This document shows positions 17,229 through 26,774 of a stretch of DNA of 64,000 nt, one piece after another. The translations under genes and the position numbers were made by a program. Source of the stretch: Streptomyces sp. NRRL B-3428 (GTDB taxonomy: Bacteria; Actinomycetota; Actinomycetes; Streptomycetales; Streptomycetaceae); the NCBI GenBank assembly GCA_000721375.1, contig JOGW01000001.1:372001-436000 (forward strand), in the 5' to 3' direction. Under the pieces are notes generated by a model. That model saw only the letters and a list, made by a program, of their open reading frames with translations. It searched no databases and had not been told where the DNA came from. Position 1 is the stretch's first letter, and each line of letters opens with the position of its first letter.

Positions 17229-18323
17229 TCAGACGCTGTCCACCAGCCGCTTCCCATCCCGCGCGAGCGCCGTGAGCCGCGAGATCGCGCGGAAGTACTT
17301 CTTGCGGTAGCCGCCCTTCAGCATGTCCTCGCTGAAGATCTGGTCGAAGGCGAGGCCGGAGGAGACGATCGGGACCTCGCGGTCGTAGAGGCGGTCCGCG
17401 AGGACGACGAGGTGCAGGGCGGTCGACTGGTCGCCGATCGCCTCGACGCCGGACAGGCAGACCGCCGTCAGATCGTCGGTGAGCGCCCCGTACCGGCTCG
17501 GGTGCACCTTGGCGAGGTGGTCGAGAAGGTGCGGGAAGTCGTCCAGACTCGAGCCCTGCGTCGCGTACGCCGTCTTCGCGACCTGCTCGTCGCTGAACGG
17601 CACGGGCGCCTCGGGCAGCCCCCGGTGCCGGTAGTCCTCGCCGTCGATCCGTAGCGCCTTGAAGTGCGCGGACAGGCCCTGGATCTCCCGCAGGAAGTCG
17701 GCGGCGGCGAACCGGCCCTCGCCGAGCTTGCCGGGCAGCGTGTTGGACGTGGCCGCGAGCGCGACACCCGCGTCGACCAGCTTGCCGAGCAGCGTCGAAA
17801 CGAGGACGGTGTCGCCCGGATCGTCCAGCTCGAACTCGTCGATGCACAGCAGCCGGTGCCCACTGAGGGTGGCGACCGTCTGCTGGAACCCCAGCGCGCC
17901 CACCAGGTTCGTCAGCTCGACGAAGGTGCCGAAGGCCTTGAGCGAGGGCTCGGCAGGAGTGGCGTGCCACAGGGACGCGAGCAGGTGCGTCTTACCGACG
18001 CCGTAACCGCCGTCGAGGTACACCCCTCGCGGCCCGACCGGAGCTGGGGCCTTCTTCTGGAACCAGCGCTTCTTGCCCGCACCGCTCGCATGCGCCCCGC
18101 CGAGCGTCCCCGCGAAGGTGCTGAGCACCTGGACCGCCTGGGTCTGCGAGGGCTGCGAAGCATCCGGTACGTACGTCTCGAAGCGCGCCTTCTGGAAGCG
18201 CGGCGGCGGCACCATCTCGGCGACGAGGCGCTCGGCCGGGACATGCGGCTCACGCGCGCAGAGGGACTGAGGGGCCGGATCGGCTATCGGTGAGCGGCCG
18301 GCGGCGGCAGGAGAAGGCGACAC
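17229..18323 (-). CDS. zapE: Cell division protein ZapE (AFG1-like ATPase)
   Basis: This 364-residue AAA-type ATPase of the AFG1/ZapE family has Walker A (GGYGVGKTH), Walker B (LLCIDEFELDD) and family segments ATSNTLPGKLGEGRF and VSSGLAFDQIF. In Escherichia coli ZapE acts at the division ring under stress; in Streptomyces the role is not established here. GTG 18323 was chosen because GGTGGAGA precedes it and the length fits the family; the open frame further upstream overlaps the divergent reductase gene. The promoter regions of the two divergent genes share only 36 bases. Confidence 0.88.
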   Translation of the reverse strand: MSPSPAAAGRSPIADPAPQSLCAREPHVPAERLVAEMVPPPRFQKARFETYVPDASQPSQTQAVQVLSTFAGTLGGAHASGAGKKRWFQKKAPAPVGPRGVYLDGGYGVGKTHLLASLWHATPAEPSLKAFGTFVELTNLVGALGFQQTVATLSGHRLLCIDEFELDDPGDTVLVSTLLGKLVDAGVALAATSNTLPGKLGEGRFAAADFLREIQGLSAHFKALRIDGEDYRHRGLPEAPVPFSDEQVAKTAYATQGSSLDDFPHLLDHLAKVHPSRYGALTDDLTAVCLSGVEAIGDQSTALHLVVLADRLYDREVPIVSSGLAFDQIFSEDMLKGGYRKKYFRAISRLTALARDGKRLVDSV

Positions 18324-18359
18324 AGCTCTCCACCTTACGGGCGTGCCAGACTGCCTGAC

Positions 18360-19124
18360 ATGCGCAGCCTGTTCCCTGTGACGGACGAAACAGCGTCGAG
18401 CGGCCCCCGCGAGTGGGAGCTCGACGAGCTCGCCGACCGGTACGCGTATCCCACGGGGGAGACCCCGTGGCTGCGCGCCAACATGGTCTCGACCCTGGAC
18501 GGCGCCGCCCAGCACGACGGCCGCTCCCAGCCCATCTCGTGCCCCGCGGACATGCGGATCTTCGGCACGCTGCGCGGCCTTGCGGACGCGGTGGTGGTCG
18601 GTGCGGAAACGGTACGCCTGGAGGGGTACCGGCCCGCCCGCGCCCGGGAGGCCTTCGCCGCGCGCAGGGCGGCGGCCGGGCAGGAGCCCGTCCCGGCCAT
18701 CGCCGTCGTGAGCGGCAGCCTCGACCTGGACTTCTCGCTGCCCCTGTTCACGGAGCCGCTGGTGCCGACCCTGATCGTCACGGGTGCCGCTGCGCCGGCC
18801 GACCGGGTCGCCGCGGCGCAGAAAGCCGGTGCGCGGATCGTCGTGGCCGGGGACGGTAGTCGGGTGGATCCCGCCGCGGCCGTACGGGGCCTCGCCGACC
18901 TCGGCTTCACCCGGCTGCTGACCGAGGGCGGACCGCGCCTTCTCGGCCAGCTGGTCGCCGCCGACGTACTCGACGAGCTGTGTCTGACGGTTTCGCCCAT
19001 GCTTGCGGCGGGTGACGCCCAGCGGATCGCGGGCGGGCCTTCGGTCGAGGTGCCGAAGCGGCTGCGACTCGCATCGCTGCTGGAAGAGGACGGGTTCCTG
19101 TTCTGCCGCTACCGTCGAAGCTGA
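18360..19124 (+). CDS. Pyrimidine reductase family protein (RibD C-terminal-like)
   Basis: This 254-residue NADPH-dependent reductase-fold protein resembles the riboflavin-biosynthesis reductase domain of RibD: RANMVSTLDGAA, a nucleotide-binding VVVGAETVRLEGY, and GFTRLLTEGGPRLLGQLVA. It may act on a deaminated pyrimidine or a related metabolite. It is not beside other riboflavin genes, so its pathway role is uncertain. It starts just after the divergent zapE gene and is followed by a hairpin-rich region. Confidence 0.82.
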   Translation: MRSLFPVTDETASSGPREWELDELADRYAYPTGETPWLRANMVSTLDGAAQHDGRSQPISCPADMRIFGTLRGLADAVVVGAETVRLEGYRPARAREAFAARRAAAGQEPVPAIAVVSGSLDLDFSLPLFTEPLVPTLIVTGAAAPADRVAAAQKAGARIVVAGDGSRVDPAAAVRGLADLGFTRLLTEGGPRLLGQLVAADVLDELCLTVSPMLAAGDAQRIAGGPSVEVPKRLRLASLLEEDGFLFCRYRRS

Positions 19125-19154
19125 CAATCAGCGGAATCTGTCGTTCCGTTTCCG

Positions 19155-19260
19155 TCTGCGTGGGCACACTTAGACACGCAGACCCCGTGCGAACACGGGG
19201 AAGGATGGTTTCCGCAGTGGCCCTGAGGGCCAGAGCTTCCGCAGGGGCCGGTACGGCTCC
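19155..19260 (+). promoter_or_regulatory. Hairpin-rich leader or terminator array
   Basis: Four stems follow in line: 19155-19162 with 19175-19182 (8 bp), 19183-19189 with 19194-19200 (7 bp, CGAA loop, directly stacked on the first), 19218-19223 with 19227-19232 (6 bp) and 19244-19250 with 19254-19260 (7 bp, one G-U). An AAAGGAG ribosome-binding site begins at 19261. The first pair could be the reductase gene's terminator; the array could be a regulatory 5' leader. Confidence 0.5.
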
Positions 19261-19280
19261 AAAGGAGAAGGGCGCCGGAC

Positions 19281-19748
19281 GTGTTCACGAGCGTATTGAT
19301 GATCGAGAAGGCCCTGTCGGCCATCGACGTGGAGTTCGTCACGACCCTGCACGGAGACGATGAGGTCTCCTTCGTCGTCCTCATGCAGCCGCGCGGTGAC
19401 CAGGACCGGCTGCTGCGTGCGGTGGACGACGTGGCGCTCGGCGAGCTGGACGAGGCCGTCCACGAGGGCGACGAACCCGAGGGCGCGGACGCCGTCGTCC
19501 CCGCGCAGCAGGCTCTCGACCACTCCCTCGCGTCGTTGCGCGAGGCGGGGTGCGAGGCGGTGGGGCATCTGGTCGAGGACCACCCCCTGGACGTCCTGTC
19601 CTCGATCACCCAGGAGACCGGGGCGGACGAGGTGATCGTGCTGACGGCGCCGCACTACGTGGAGGAGTTCTTCCATCGGGACTGGGCTTCGCGGGCGCGG
19701 CACAAGGTGGGGGTGCCGGTGCTGAAGCTTTACGCGCACAGCGAGTAG
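19281..19748 (+). CDS. Conserved actinobacterial protein, Usp-like alpha/beta fold
   Basis: This 155-residue soluble protein has alternating strands and helices (LMIEKALSAIDVEFVTTLHGDDEVSF early; GADEVIVLTAPHYVEEFF late) compatible with a universal-stress-protein-like fold. Similar Streptomyces proteins have been labelled indole-3-glycerol phosphate synthase, but I see no TIM-barrel or catalytic motif of that enzyme and do not accept the label. GTG 19281 was chosen; AAAGGAG lies 13 bases upstream, slightly far. It follows the hairpin array and precedes murC by 290 bases. Confidence 0.6.
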   Translation: MFTSVLMIEKALSAIDVEFVTTLHGDDEVSFVVLMQPRGDQDRLLRAVDDVALGELDEAVHEGDEPEGADAVVPAQQALDHSLASLREAGCEAVGHLVEDHPLDVLSSITQETGADEVIVLTAPHYVEEFFHRDWASRARHKVGVPVLKLYAHSE

Positions 19749-19848
19749 GTCCGACTGTTTCGGGGGCGCCCCGTCCGTCAGGGGTGCCGCCTGTGTGGGG
19801 TGCCGCCTGTCGAAGGCGCTGCCCGCGTGGGTGCAGCTGTGCCCACCC

Positions 19849-19957
19849 TTCCCCAAGCTCCCGGCTTCGCTCGAGCAGGGGAGCCCCCACTCGCCCTGCG
19901 GCACGCCTGCCCACAGTGGCGGGGGGAGGGGCCTGCGGCACGACTGCCCACAGCGGC
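19849..19957. repeat. Dispersed palindromic element, copy B, plus 26-bp direct repeats
   Basis: 19849-19891 is a full copy of the element also seen at 16738 and 41182, including the central GGCTTCG arm. Behind it are two direct repeats, 19895-19920 and 19932-19957, starting CCTGCGGCACG and differing at two bases. The 19749-20038 gap holds no gene. Confidence 0.7.
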
Positions 19958-20038
19958 GCACCGGGTGGTGCTCAGTGTGACCCCTCGTACCGAATAGGCT
20001 GGGTCCCCGTTCAAGCACCGCGACCTCGGGAGACCCGT

Positions 20039-21445
<1,407 letters not shown>

Positions 21446-21458
21446 GGAGCCGAGGATC

Positions 21459-21866
21459 ATGTCGTACGAGGTCGAAAAGCCGGACGAGCAGTGGCGCGCT
21501 GAGCTGAGCCCGGCCGAGTACAAGGTCCTGCGCGAGGCGGGCACCGAGCCGGCCTTCACCGGCGAGTACACGGACACGAAGGCGACCGGCGTCTACTCCT
21601 GCCGCGCGTGCGGCGCCGAACTCTTCACGTCCACCGAGAAGTTCGAGTCGCACTGCGGCTGGCCGAGCTTCTACGACCCGAAGGACACGGACGCCGTAGA
21701 GCTCATCGAGGACCGCTCCCACGGCATGCTCCGCACCGAGGTCCGCTGCGCGCGCTGCGGCTCGCACCTGGGGCATGTCTTCGAGGGCGAGGGCTATGCG
21801 ACGCCGACCGACCAGCGGTACTGCATCAACTCGATCTCGCTGAGGCTGGAGCCGGGCGAGGGCTGA
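21459..21866 (+). CDS. msrB: Peptide-methionine (R)-S-oxide reductase
   Basis: This 135-residue enzyme reduces methionine-R-sulfoxide in proteins. It has both zinc-binding CxxC pairs (SCRACG and RCARCG), the GWPSFYDP segment and the catalytic Cys in QRYCINSIS. Length and motifs are standard for the family. It lies 13 bases after murC with GAGGA upstream and is probably cotranscribed. A tandem repeat and strong terminator follow. Confidence 0.95.
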   Translation: MSYEVEKPDEQWRAELSPAEYKVLREAGTEPAFTGEYTDTKATGVYSCRACGAELFTSTEKFESHCGWPSFYDPKDTDAVELIEDRSHGMLRTEVRCARCGSHLGHVFEGEGYATPTDQRYCINSISLRLEPGEG

Positions 21867-21912
21867 GACGCGTTCATTGACGCGTTCATTGACGCGTTCA
21901 TTGACGCGTCAT
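21867..21912. repeat. 12-bp tandem repeat after msrB
   Basis: GACGCGTTCATT occurs three times head to tail (21867-21902), followed by a partial fourth copy, starting at the base after the msrB stop codon. Slippage is the likely origin. Confidence 0.85.
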
Positions 21913-21917
21913 ACAGC

Positions 21918-21950
21918 GGTGCCCCGTACGTGGAATGCGTACGGGGCACC
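21918..21950. terminator. Bidirectional terminator, msrB / oxidoreductase
   Basis: A perfect 13-bp stem (21918-21930 with 21938-21950) with a 7-nt loop is followed by TCTGTTT. It sits between convergent genes. Confidence 0.85.
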
Positions 21951-21968
21951 TCTGTTTGCGTGGGGGAG

Positions 21969-23369
21969 TCAGTGGCGCCCCGAGATCAGATCCGCCACCC
22001 GTGCGACCACCGAGGTGCCCGCGCGGCCCGAGCGTTCCCGGCGGTCGGCGAAGTGGTATGCGGCGTACATGCCGTGGACGCCGAGCCAGCGCAGGGGTTC
22101 CGGTTCCCAGCGGCGGACGCGGTGGTTGACCCAGGGCAGGGCGGCGAGGTCGGTGGGCTGTTCCAGGACCAGGTCGCGCAGGGTGCGGGCGGCGAGGTTG
22201 GTGGTGGTGACGCCGCTGCCGACGTAGCCGCCGGCCCAGCCCAGGCCCGAGGCGCGGTCGAGGGTCACCGAGGAGCACCAGTCGCGCGGTACGCCGAGCA
22301 CTCCCGACCAGGCGTGGTCCACGGTCACGTCGCGCGCCTCGGGGAAGAACTCGGTGAGGATCGCGTGCAGTTGGTCCACGGTCCGCCGGGCGGTCGAGCC
22401 GTCGCTGTCGGTGCGTGAGCCGAAGCGGTAGGGCACACCGCGCCCGCCGAGCGCGATGCGGTCGTCGGCCGTGCGCTGGGCGTACATGTACGCGTGCGCG
22501 AAGTCGCCCAGGGTCTCGCGTCCGTCCCAGCCGACGGAGTCCCAGAAGGACGGGGGGAGGGGCTCGGTGACGATCATCGAGGAGTTCATCGGGAGCCAGG
22601 AGCGCTTCTCGCCGCGAAGGTTGGCGGTGAACCCCTCGGTGCAGCGCAGTACGTGGCGCGCGGTGACAGTGCCGTGGTCGGTCACCGCGCGGGCGCCCGC
22701 GCCGCCCGTTCCCGGCAGGATCTCCGTGACGGTCGTCTGCTCGTGGACCTCCACGCCCATCCGCTCGACGGCCGCCGCGAGGCCGAGCGCCAGCTTGGCG
22801 GGCTGGATCCGGGCGCCGTGCGGGGTCCAGGTGCCGCCGAGGGCTCCCGCCACGGCCACCCGCGCCGCGGCTTCGCCGGCGTCGAGCCGTACGACATCGG
22901 TCTGTCCGTAGGCGTGTTCACCGGTGACGTAGGCGTCGAGGCGGGCGAGTTGGGCCGGGGTGCGGGCGATCTCCAGGACGCCGCCCTTGGCGATGTCGGC
23001 GTCGATGCCCCGCGCGGCGCAGACCTCGATCACCTCGTCGACGCTCCCGTTCATCGCCTCCTGCATCGCCTGCGCCGCCGGCTTGCCGTGCTGCTTGGCG
23101 AAGACGCCGCGGCCGGCGAAGCCGTTGTAGAGCCAGCCGCCGTTACGGCCGGAGGCGCCGTAGCCGCAGAAGCGCTGTTCGAGGACGGCGATCCGCAGCG
23201 AGGGATCGGCCTCCTTGAGGTAGTACGCCGTCCACAGACCCGTGTAGCCGCCGCCCACGATCGCCACGTCCACCTCGCGGGAGCCGGGCAGCGGGGGGCG
23301 GGGGGAGGGGATGCCGACGGAGGAGTACCAGAACGAGACCTCGCCGTTGGTGGTGGCGGACGTGCTCAC
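21969..23369 (-). CDS. FAD-dependent oxidoreductase, DadA/PuuB type
   Basis: This 466-residue flavoprotein belongs to the D-amino-acid/gamma-glutamylputrescine oxidase group. The dinucleotide fold (VAIVGGGYTGLWTAYYL) is near the N-terminus, with GYGASGRNGGWLYNG and a C-terminal GYVGSGVTTTNLAARTL. It should oxidise an amine or amino acid with oxygen, in the cytoplasm. GTG 23369 was chosen because its GTGA overlaps the stop of the upstream aldehyde dehydrogenase remnant. An oxidase plus an aldehyde dehydrogenase is the usual pairing in polyamine breakdown, so the pathway may now be incomplete. The substrate is not fixed by sequence. Confidence 0.83.
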   Translation of the reverse strand: MSTSATTNGEVSFWYSSVGIPSPRPPLPGSREVDVAIVGGGYTGLWTAYYLKEADPSLRIAVLEQRFCGYGASGRNGGWLYNGFAGRGVFAKQHGKPAAQAMQEAMNGSVDEVIEVCAARGIDADIAKGGVLEIARTPAQLARLDAYVTGEHAYGQTDVVRLDAGEAAARVAVAGALGGTWTPHGARIQPAKLALGLAAAVERMGVEVHEQTTVTEILPGTGGAGARAVTDHGTVTARHVLRCTEGFTANLRGEKRSWLPMNSSMIVTEPLPPSFWDSVGWDGRETLGDFAHAYMYAQRTADDRIALGGRGVPYRFGSRTDSDGSTARRTVDQLHAILTEFFPEARDVTVDHAWSGVLGVPRDWCSSVTLDRASGLGWAGGYVGSGVTTTNLAARTLRDLVLEQPTDLAALPWVNHRVRRWEPEPLRWLGVHGMYAAYHFADRRERSGRAGTSVVARVADLISGRH

Positions 23370-23735
23370 TGCGGACCTGCTTCCACGGGGAGGGGAGGGA
23401 CGGCAATCAGTCGTTCGGCACGCACTGCGCGTACGTTCGGCACGCGCCATGCGTACGGGTGCCACCAGGACTTGCGCTCCGCCTGGATGCTCCGGTGCAC
23501 GTGCTTGGTCTCGCGGAAGGACTCAAGGCCCCGGGGCCCGGTTCACGCGCGTTGCCGGAGGCCTTCATGCCGCCGAAGGGTTGGCGCCCAGGCCGAACGG
23601 CAGCGCGTTGGCGCGGGTGATCGCCTCGTCGAGCGAGAAAACCCGCACGATCGCGGCCACCGGGCCGAAGGTCTCCTCGCTCGGCTTGCCCGCGATCAAC
23701 AACGCTGTCATGTCGCCCTCGCCCTCCACGCCTGC
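23366..23735 (-). pseudogene. Aldehyde dehydrogenase C-terminal remnant
   Basis: Pieces of an aldehyde dehydrogenase appear in three different frames: SEETFGPVAAIVRVF through NALPFGLGA (about 23580-23720), then PFGGMKASG (about 23555-23582), then GLESFRETKHVH to the stop at 23366. About 40 residues normally lying between PFGLGA and PFGG are missing and a further frameshift follows, and the front of the gene is absent. The final frame's TGA overlaps the GTG of the oxidoreductase, showing a former operon. Upstream of the remnant, degenerate TGTCCGC repeats lie at about 23740-23785. Confidence 0.8.
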
Positions 23736-23821
23736 TTGCTTGTCCGCAGTGCTTGTCCGCGTGCCTGTCCGCGTGTCCGTCTGCTGTGGCGGGGATCATA
23801 GACATGCATCGCGCTGAAACA

Positions 23822-24634
23822 CTAATTCCGTCGAGAAGTCAAATCGATACGACGGATTCCCTTGTCAGGCGCATGGGTGACTGTCAGGATCGGTGGTTCA
23901 CCGGAGGAAGCCTTTGATCCGGTCAGCGGGTCCATCGGGGTGCGGAGGAGGTCGACGAGAGTGTCGATGTCCCCGGCCTCCCACGCCTGCCTGAAGTCCC
24001 CTGCCGTGTCGGGGCATCGAGCGGGCGCCGTCGTGGAGGGCCGTGCGGACCGGACGCGGCGCCGTGCCGACGAGGCCAGCTGACGGCAGGCCGCCGGGGT
24101 GCGGCCGACGAGCTCGGCCACTTCCGCGAAGGTGTGGCAGAAGACGTCGTGCAGCACGAACGTGACGCGCTCGGCCGGGGTCATGGATCCGAGCAGGACC
24201 GAAAGGGCCTGGCCGACCGACTCGTTCAGGGCGGCGTGTTCGGCCGGATCGGCCGTCGCGGCGCCGGACCGCGCGCTGGTCCATCCCGTCTGCTCGGGGC
24301 GCGGCTCGGGTACCCACTGCCCCACGGGTAACTCCCGCCTGGCCCGCGCCGAGCCGAGCAGGTTGAGGCAGATACGGCCGGCGACCGTGGTCAGCCAGGC
24401 GGCCGGGGTCTCGATGGCCTCCCGCTCGCGGCGGGACAGGGCGTACCAGCGGGAGTAGGTCTCCTGGACGACGTCCTCGGCCTCGGTCGGTGAGCCGAGC
24501 AGCCGGTAGGCGACGTTGACCAGCCTTCGTCGCTCACTCATGATCGCGTCCGTATTGGCCACATTGGCCACATTGGCCACATTGGCCGCATCGGCCCGCG
24601 GCCTGCCGGGTCCTGACGCGCTTCGGATGTTCAC
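23822..24634 (-). CDS. SigJ-like ECF sigma factor, C-terminal domain truncated
   Basis: This 270-residue protein has sigma region 2 (VAYRLLGSPTEAEDVVQETY) and region 4 (AERVTFVLHDVFCHTFAEVAEL). SigJ/ECF41-type factors carry a C-terminal SnoaL-like domain of about 100 residues that tunes activity. Here only its first helix (DFRQAWEAGDIDTLVDLL) and a short end piece (GIRRIDLTS) remain, consistent with an internal deletion. It may be inactive, altered or a pseudogene in progress. GTG 24634 has GGGGGAC upstream; ATG 24541 is an alternative. The N-terminus contains a 9-bp tandem repeat coding Ala-Asn-Val units. It is divergent from a secreted-protein gene. Confidence 0.7.
   Translation of the reverse strand: MNIRSASGPGRPRADAANVANVANVANTDAIMSERRRLVNVAYRLLGSPTEAEDVVQETYSRWYALSRREREAIETPAAWLTTVAGRICLNLLGSARARRELPVGQWVPEPRPEQTGWTSARSGAATADPAEHAALNESVGQALSVLLGSMTPAERVTFVLHDVFCHTFAEVAELVGRTPAACRQLASSARRRVRSARPSTTAPARCPDTAGDFRQAWEAGDIDTLVDLLRTPMDPLTGSKASSGEPPILTVTHAPDKGIRRIDLTSRRN
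24554..24589. repeat. 9-bp tandem repeat in sigma-factor 5' end
   Basis: ATTGGCCAC repeats three times perfectly and once with one change. On the coding strand it gives repeating Ala-Asn-Val. Because the unit is 9 bp, copy number can change without a frameshift. Confidence 0.85.
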
Positions 24635-24728
24635 GGTACCGACGTCCCCCTTCGTCGCGGCGCCCCGCCTCCGGGGGCAACACGGCCACCAGGAGCCCGA
24701 GTTGAACGCGCGCCTCACACTCCAGGGG

Positions 24729-24761
24729 GCTGTGTTGTCGAAGAGGTGAGAGCAACACAGC
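24729..24761. promoter_or_regulatory. Inverted repeat between divergent sigma and AOC-barrel genes
   Basis: GCTGTGTTG (24729-24737) and CAACACAGC (24753-24761) form a perfect 9-bp inverted repeat with a 15-bp spacer, 24 bp before the secreted-protein start. It is placed where a dimeric regulator could bind. Confidence 0.5.
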
Positions 24762-24784
24762 ATCGAGCGAACGGGAAGCTCATC

Positions 24785-25315
24785 ATGAACACCTCAAGCC
24801 CGCAACATCGTTTTCCGGCCCTGCGTCCGGGCCGCCGTGCCGCATCGCGCGCGAAGCTGCTCGCCACATCGCTGGCCATCGCCGTGGTCGGCATCTTCGT
24901 GGTGTCCTCGGCGCAGGCCGACACGCAGTCGGAGGGCCAGGTCGAAGTCCTCGAACTCGGCGTCAGGAACGACGACTACGAGTCGAACGACATCGGCCCG
25001 AAGGGGCCGAGCCTGGGCGACGAGTACATCTACTCCGGCGCCGCGATGAAGGGCGACGACGTCGTCGGATTCGGCGGCGGCACCTGTCAGATCCTTCAGG
25101 TCGCCGGCGAGAAGATCACGACCCAGTGCCTGATCACGCTCGAACTCGACCGCGGCTCACTGACCATGCAGTCGCTGTGGATCAGCGGCTCGAACGCCCT
25201 CGACATGGCCATCACGGGCGGCACCGGAGACTTCAAGAGCGCCCGGGGGACCGCTACTTACTGGGACATCGGGACGGACAAGGAGCGGGTGCGGGCGGAG
25301 ATCCTGCGGAAGTAG
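24785..25315 (+). CDS. Secreted AOC/dirigent-barrel-like protein
   Basis: This 176-residue protein has an N-terminal signal (about 1-42, basic then hydrophobic, ending SSAQA) and a small beta-barrel domain like allene oxide cyclase/dirigent proteins, with the typical end ITGGTGDFKSARGTATY. Bacterial members have no settled function. ATG 24785 has GGGAAG upstream and gives a clean signal peptide; the GTG at 24746 lies inside the inverted repeat. Its 3' end is overlapped on the other strand by the open frame of a degraded LRV gene. Confidence 0.72.
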   Translation: MNTSSPQHRFPALRPGRRAASRAKLLATSLAIAVVGIFVVSSAQADTQSEGQVEVLELGVRNDDYESNDIGPKGPSLGDEYIYSGAAMKGDDVVGFGGGTCQILQVAGEKITTQCLITLELDRGSLTMQSLWISGSNALDMAITGGTGDFKSARGTATYWDIGTDKERVRAEILRK

Positions 25316-25570
25316 CGGGAACCCGCGGCTCCCGGCGGTGTGCGGATCGCGGAGCAGCGCGACCAGTACGCGGGCGGGGAGACGGGGGCCGCGGGTCGCG
25401 GCCCGGCGGACCGAGGAGTCCGGGTCGTCGAGGAGCCGGACCGCACCCAGGCGGCTCAGCTGAGGGTCCGTGGCCGCCCGGCAGCGGACCTCCTGGTGCG
25501 GGTCGAGGGTGAAGCGCTCGACGAGTACCGTCCGAGCCGACCGTTTGTGTGCGCAATGTTGCGATCCCAT
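25316..25570 (-). pseudogene. Leucine-rich-repeat-variant (LRV) protein fragment
   Basis: A leftward open frame starting at 25570 contains two to three LRV/HEAT-like repeats of about 25 residues, such as DPHQEVRCRAATDPQ and DDPDSSVRRAATRGP with following LPARVLVALLRDP. After about 80 residues the repeats stop and the frame runs antisense into the AOC-barrel gene. Full LRV proteins are several times longer, so this looks like the front end of a broken gene. The 25316-25718 gap otherwise holds only the next gene's upstream region. Confidence 0.55.
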
Positions 25571-25696
25571 GGCAGCGGTCGTGAGGGTCTGGTGTCGATG
25601 CGCTTCGATCGGCAGGGTGGGGCGGAATGATCACCCTGTCCGCGTATCCGAGGAGCGCTGTGTCCGGTTCCCACTGTCGTCACCGCATAACGAGTC

Positions 25697-25718
25697 GAAG
25701 CGCTTGCGCGAGTGCTTC
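25697..25718 (+). promoter_or_regulatory. AAGCGCTT palindrome / inverted repeat before SGNH gene
   Basis: AAGCGCTT (25698-25705) is an 8-bp perfect palindrome with the GCGC centre common to LacI-family operators. The wider segment 25697-25718 is an imperfect inverted repeat (GAAGCGC with GTGCTTC). It abuts the proposed GTG start at 25719, so it could block transcription or mark that the start lies elsewhere. Confidence 0.4.
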
Positions 25719-26774
25719 GTGAGGCGCCGACGTACGTTGCTCGGGGTGGCGATGGCGGTCGCCGTTCTCGGTGTGGCTGTGCCGCCCGCAGCCGCGTCGC
25801 ATGCGTCGGGTGTCGTGCGACCTGACGATCGCCGCCTTGCCTACGAGGGGCATTGGGGCCGGTCCGCGAGTGCGGCCACGACCGTCAACTCCGGGGCACG
25901 GTTGAGCTTTCGGTTCGCCGGGGACACCGTGCGCGCGCTCTTCGACGTCTCCACGGTCACCGTGCCCGCGCAGGTCCATGTCTCGGTCGACGGTGGACCG
26001 AAGCGGCGGTACGACGTCGACCGGGGTGAGCTTCCGATCACTGCGACCGGGCGTGGCCCGCACGCCGTCGTGATCTCGGTGAAGGACGTCAACTCCCGGG
26101 TCGAGCGGTGGACGCCGCCGCTGGAGACGGGGGTGACGCTGACCGGTATCCGAGGTCGCGTGCTACCGGAACCCCGGCACAGGGCACCGGAATTGGCGTT
26201 CTACGGTGACTCGATCACCCAGGGCGTGATGGCCCTGTGCGACGTCAATACGTCGGACTGCGCTGACGGCACGGCCGCCTACCCGACCCTCGTCGCTGAC
26301 GCCCTGCGTGCACGGCTCACCCAGGTCGGCTTCGGGCGGCAGGGAGTCATCCGGACCGGGAACGGGGGAGTGCCCGCCGCGGCCGGTGCGTACGGATGGA
26401 ACTACGCGGGCTCGGCGGCGAGTTCGGACCGCGGCGCCGACGTGATCGTGGTGAACCAGGGCACGAACGACGCGGCGTACGGCTCGGCAGAGTTCCGCCC
26501 CGCCTACCTGGCCTACCTGCGGCAGCTGCGCGCTGCGGCCCCGCGCGCCCGCATTCTCGCCCTGCGTCCCTTCAGTGGGGCGCATGCGGAGGACATAGCG
26601 GCTGTGGTCGCCGAACTGGCGGACAGGCGGGTCGAGTTCGTCGACACCACCGGCTGGCTCTCGGCCGAGGCCACCGACGGTGACTTCCACGGCGACCTGC
26701 ACCCCAGCGAACAGGGTCACCGCAAGGTGGCCGCCCGTCTGACGGCACTCATCACCCCAGGAGACCCTCGATGA
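25719..26774 (+). CDS. Secreted SGNH/GDSL esterase, CE2-like
   Basis: This 351-residue exported protein has a signal (RRRRTLLGVAMAV...), an N-terminal beta-sandwich (about 40-150) and an SGNH hydrolase domain with block I (LAFYGDSITQG, Ser nucleophile), block II (GNGGVP), block III (NQGTNDA) and block V (DLHPSEQGH, Asp and His). The two-domain layout matches carbohydrate esterase family 2 acetylesterases, so it may deacetylate plant or microbial polysaccharide. GTG 25719 is a tentative start with a poor ribosome-binding site. The stop overlaps the next gene's start (ATGA), coupling the two secreted proteins. Confidence 0.78.
   Translation: MRRRRTLLGVAMAVAVLGVAVPPAAASHASGVVRPDDRRLAYEGHWGRSASAATTVNSGARLSFRFAGDTVRALFDVSTVTVPAQVHVSVDGGPKRRYDVDRGELPITATGRGPHAVVISVKDVNSRVERWTPPLETGVTLTGIRGRVLPEPRHRAPELAFYGDSITQGVMALCDVNTSDCADGTAAYPTLVADALRARLTQVGFGRQGVIRTGNGGVPAAAGAYGWNYAGSAASSDRGADVIVVNQGTNDAAYGSAEFRPAYLAYLRQLRAAAPRARILALRPFSGAHAEDIAAVVAELADRRVEFVDTTGWLSAEATDGDFHGDLHPSEQGHRKVAARLTALITPGDPR

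Noticed and set aside
19281..19748. Indole-3-glycerol phosphate synthase label
   Set aside because: The protein is 155 residues with no TIM-barrel length or catalytic motif of that enzyme.
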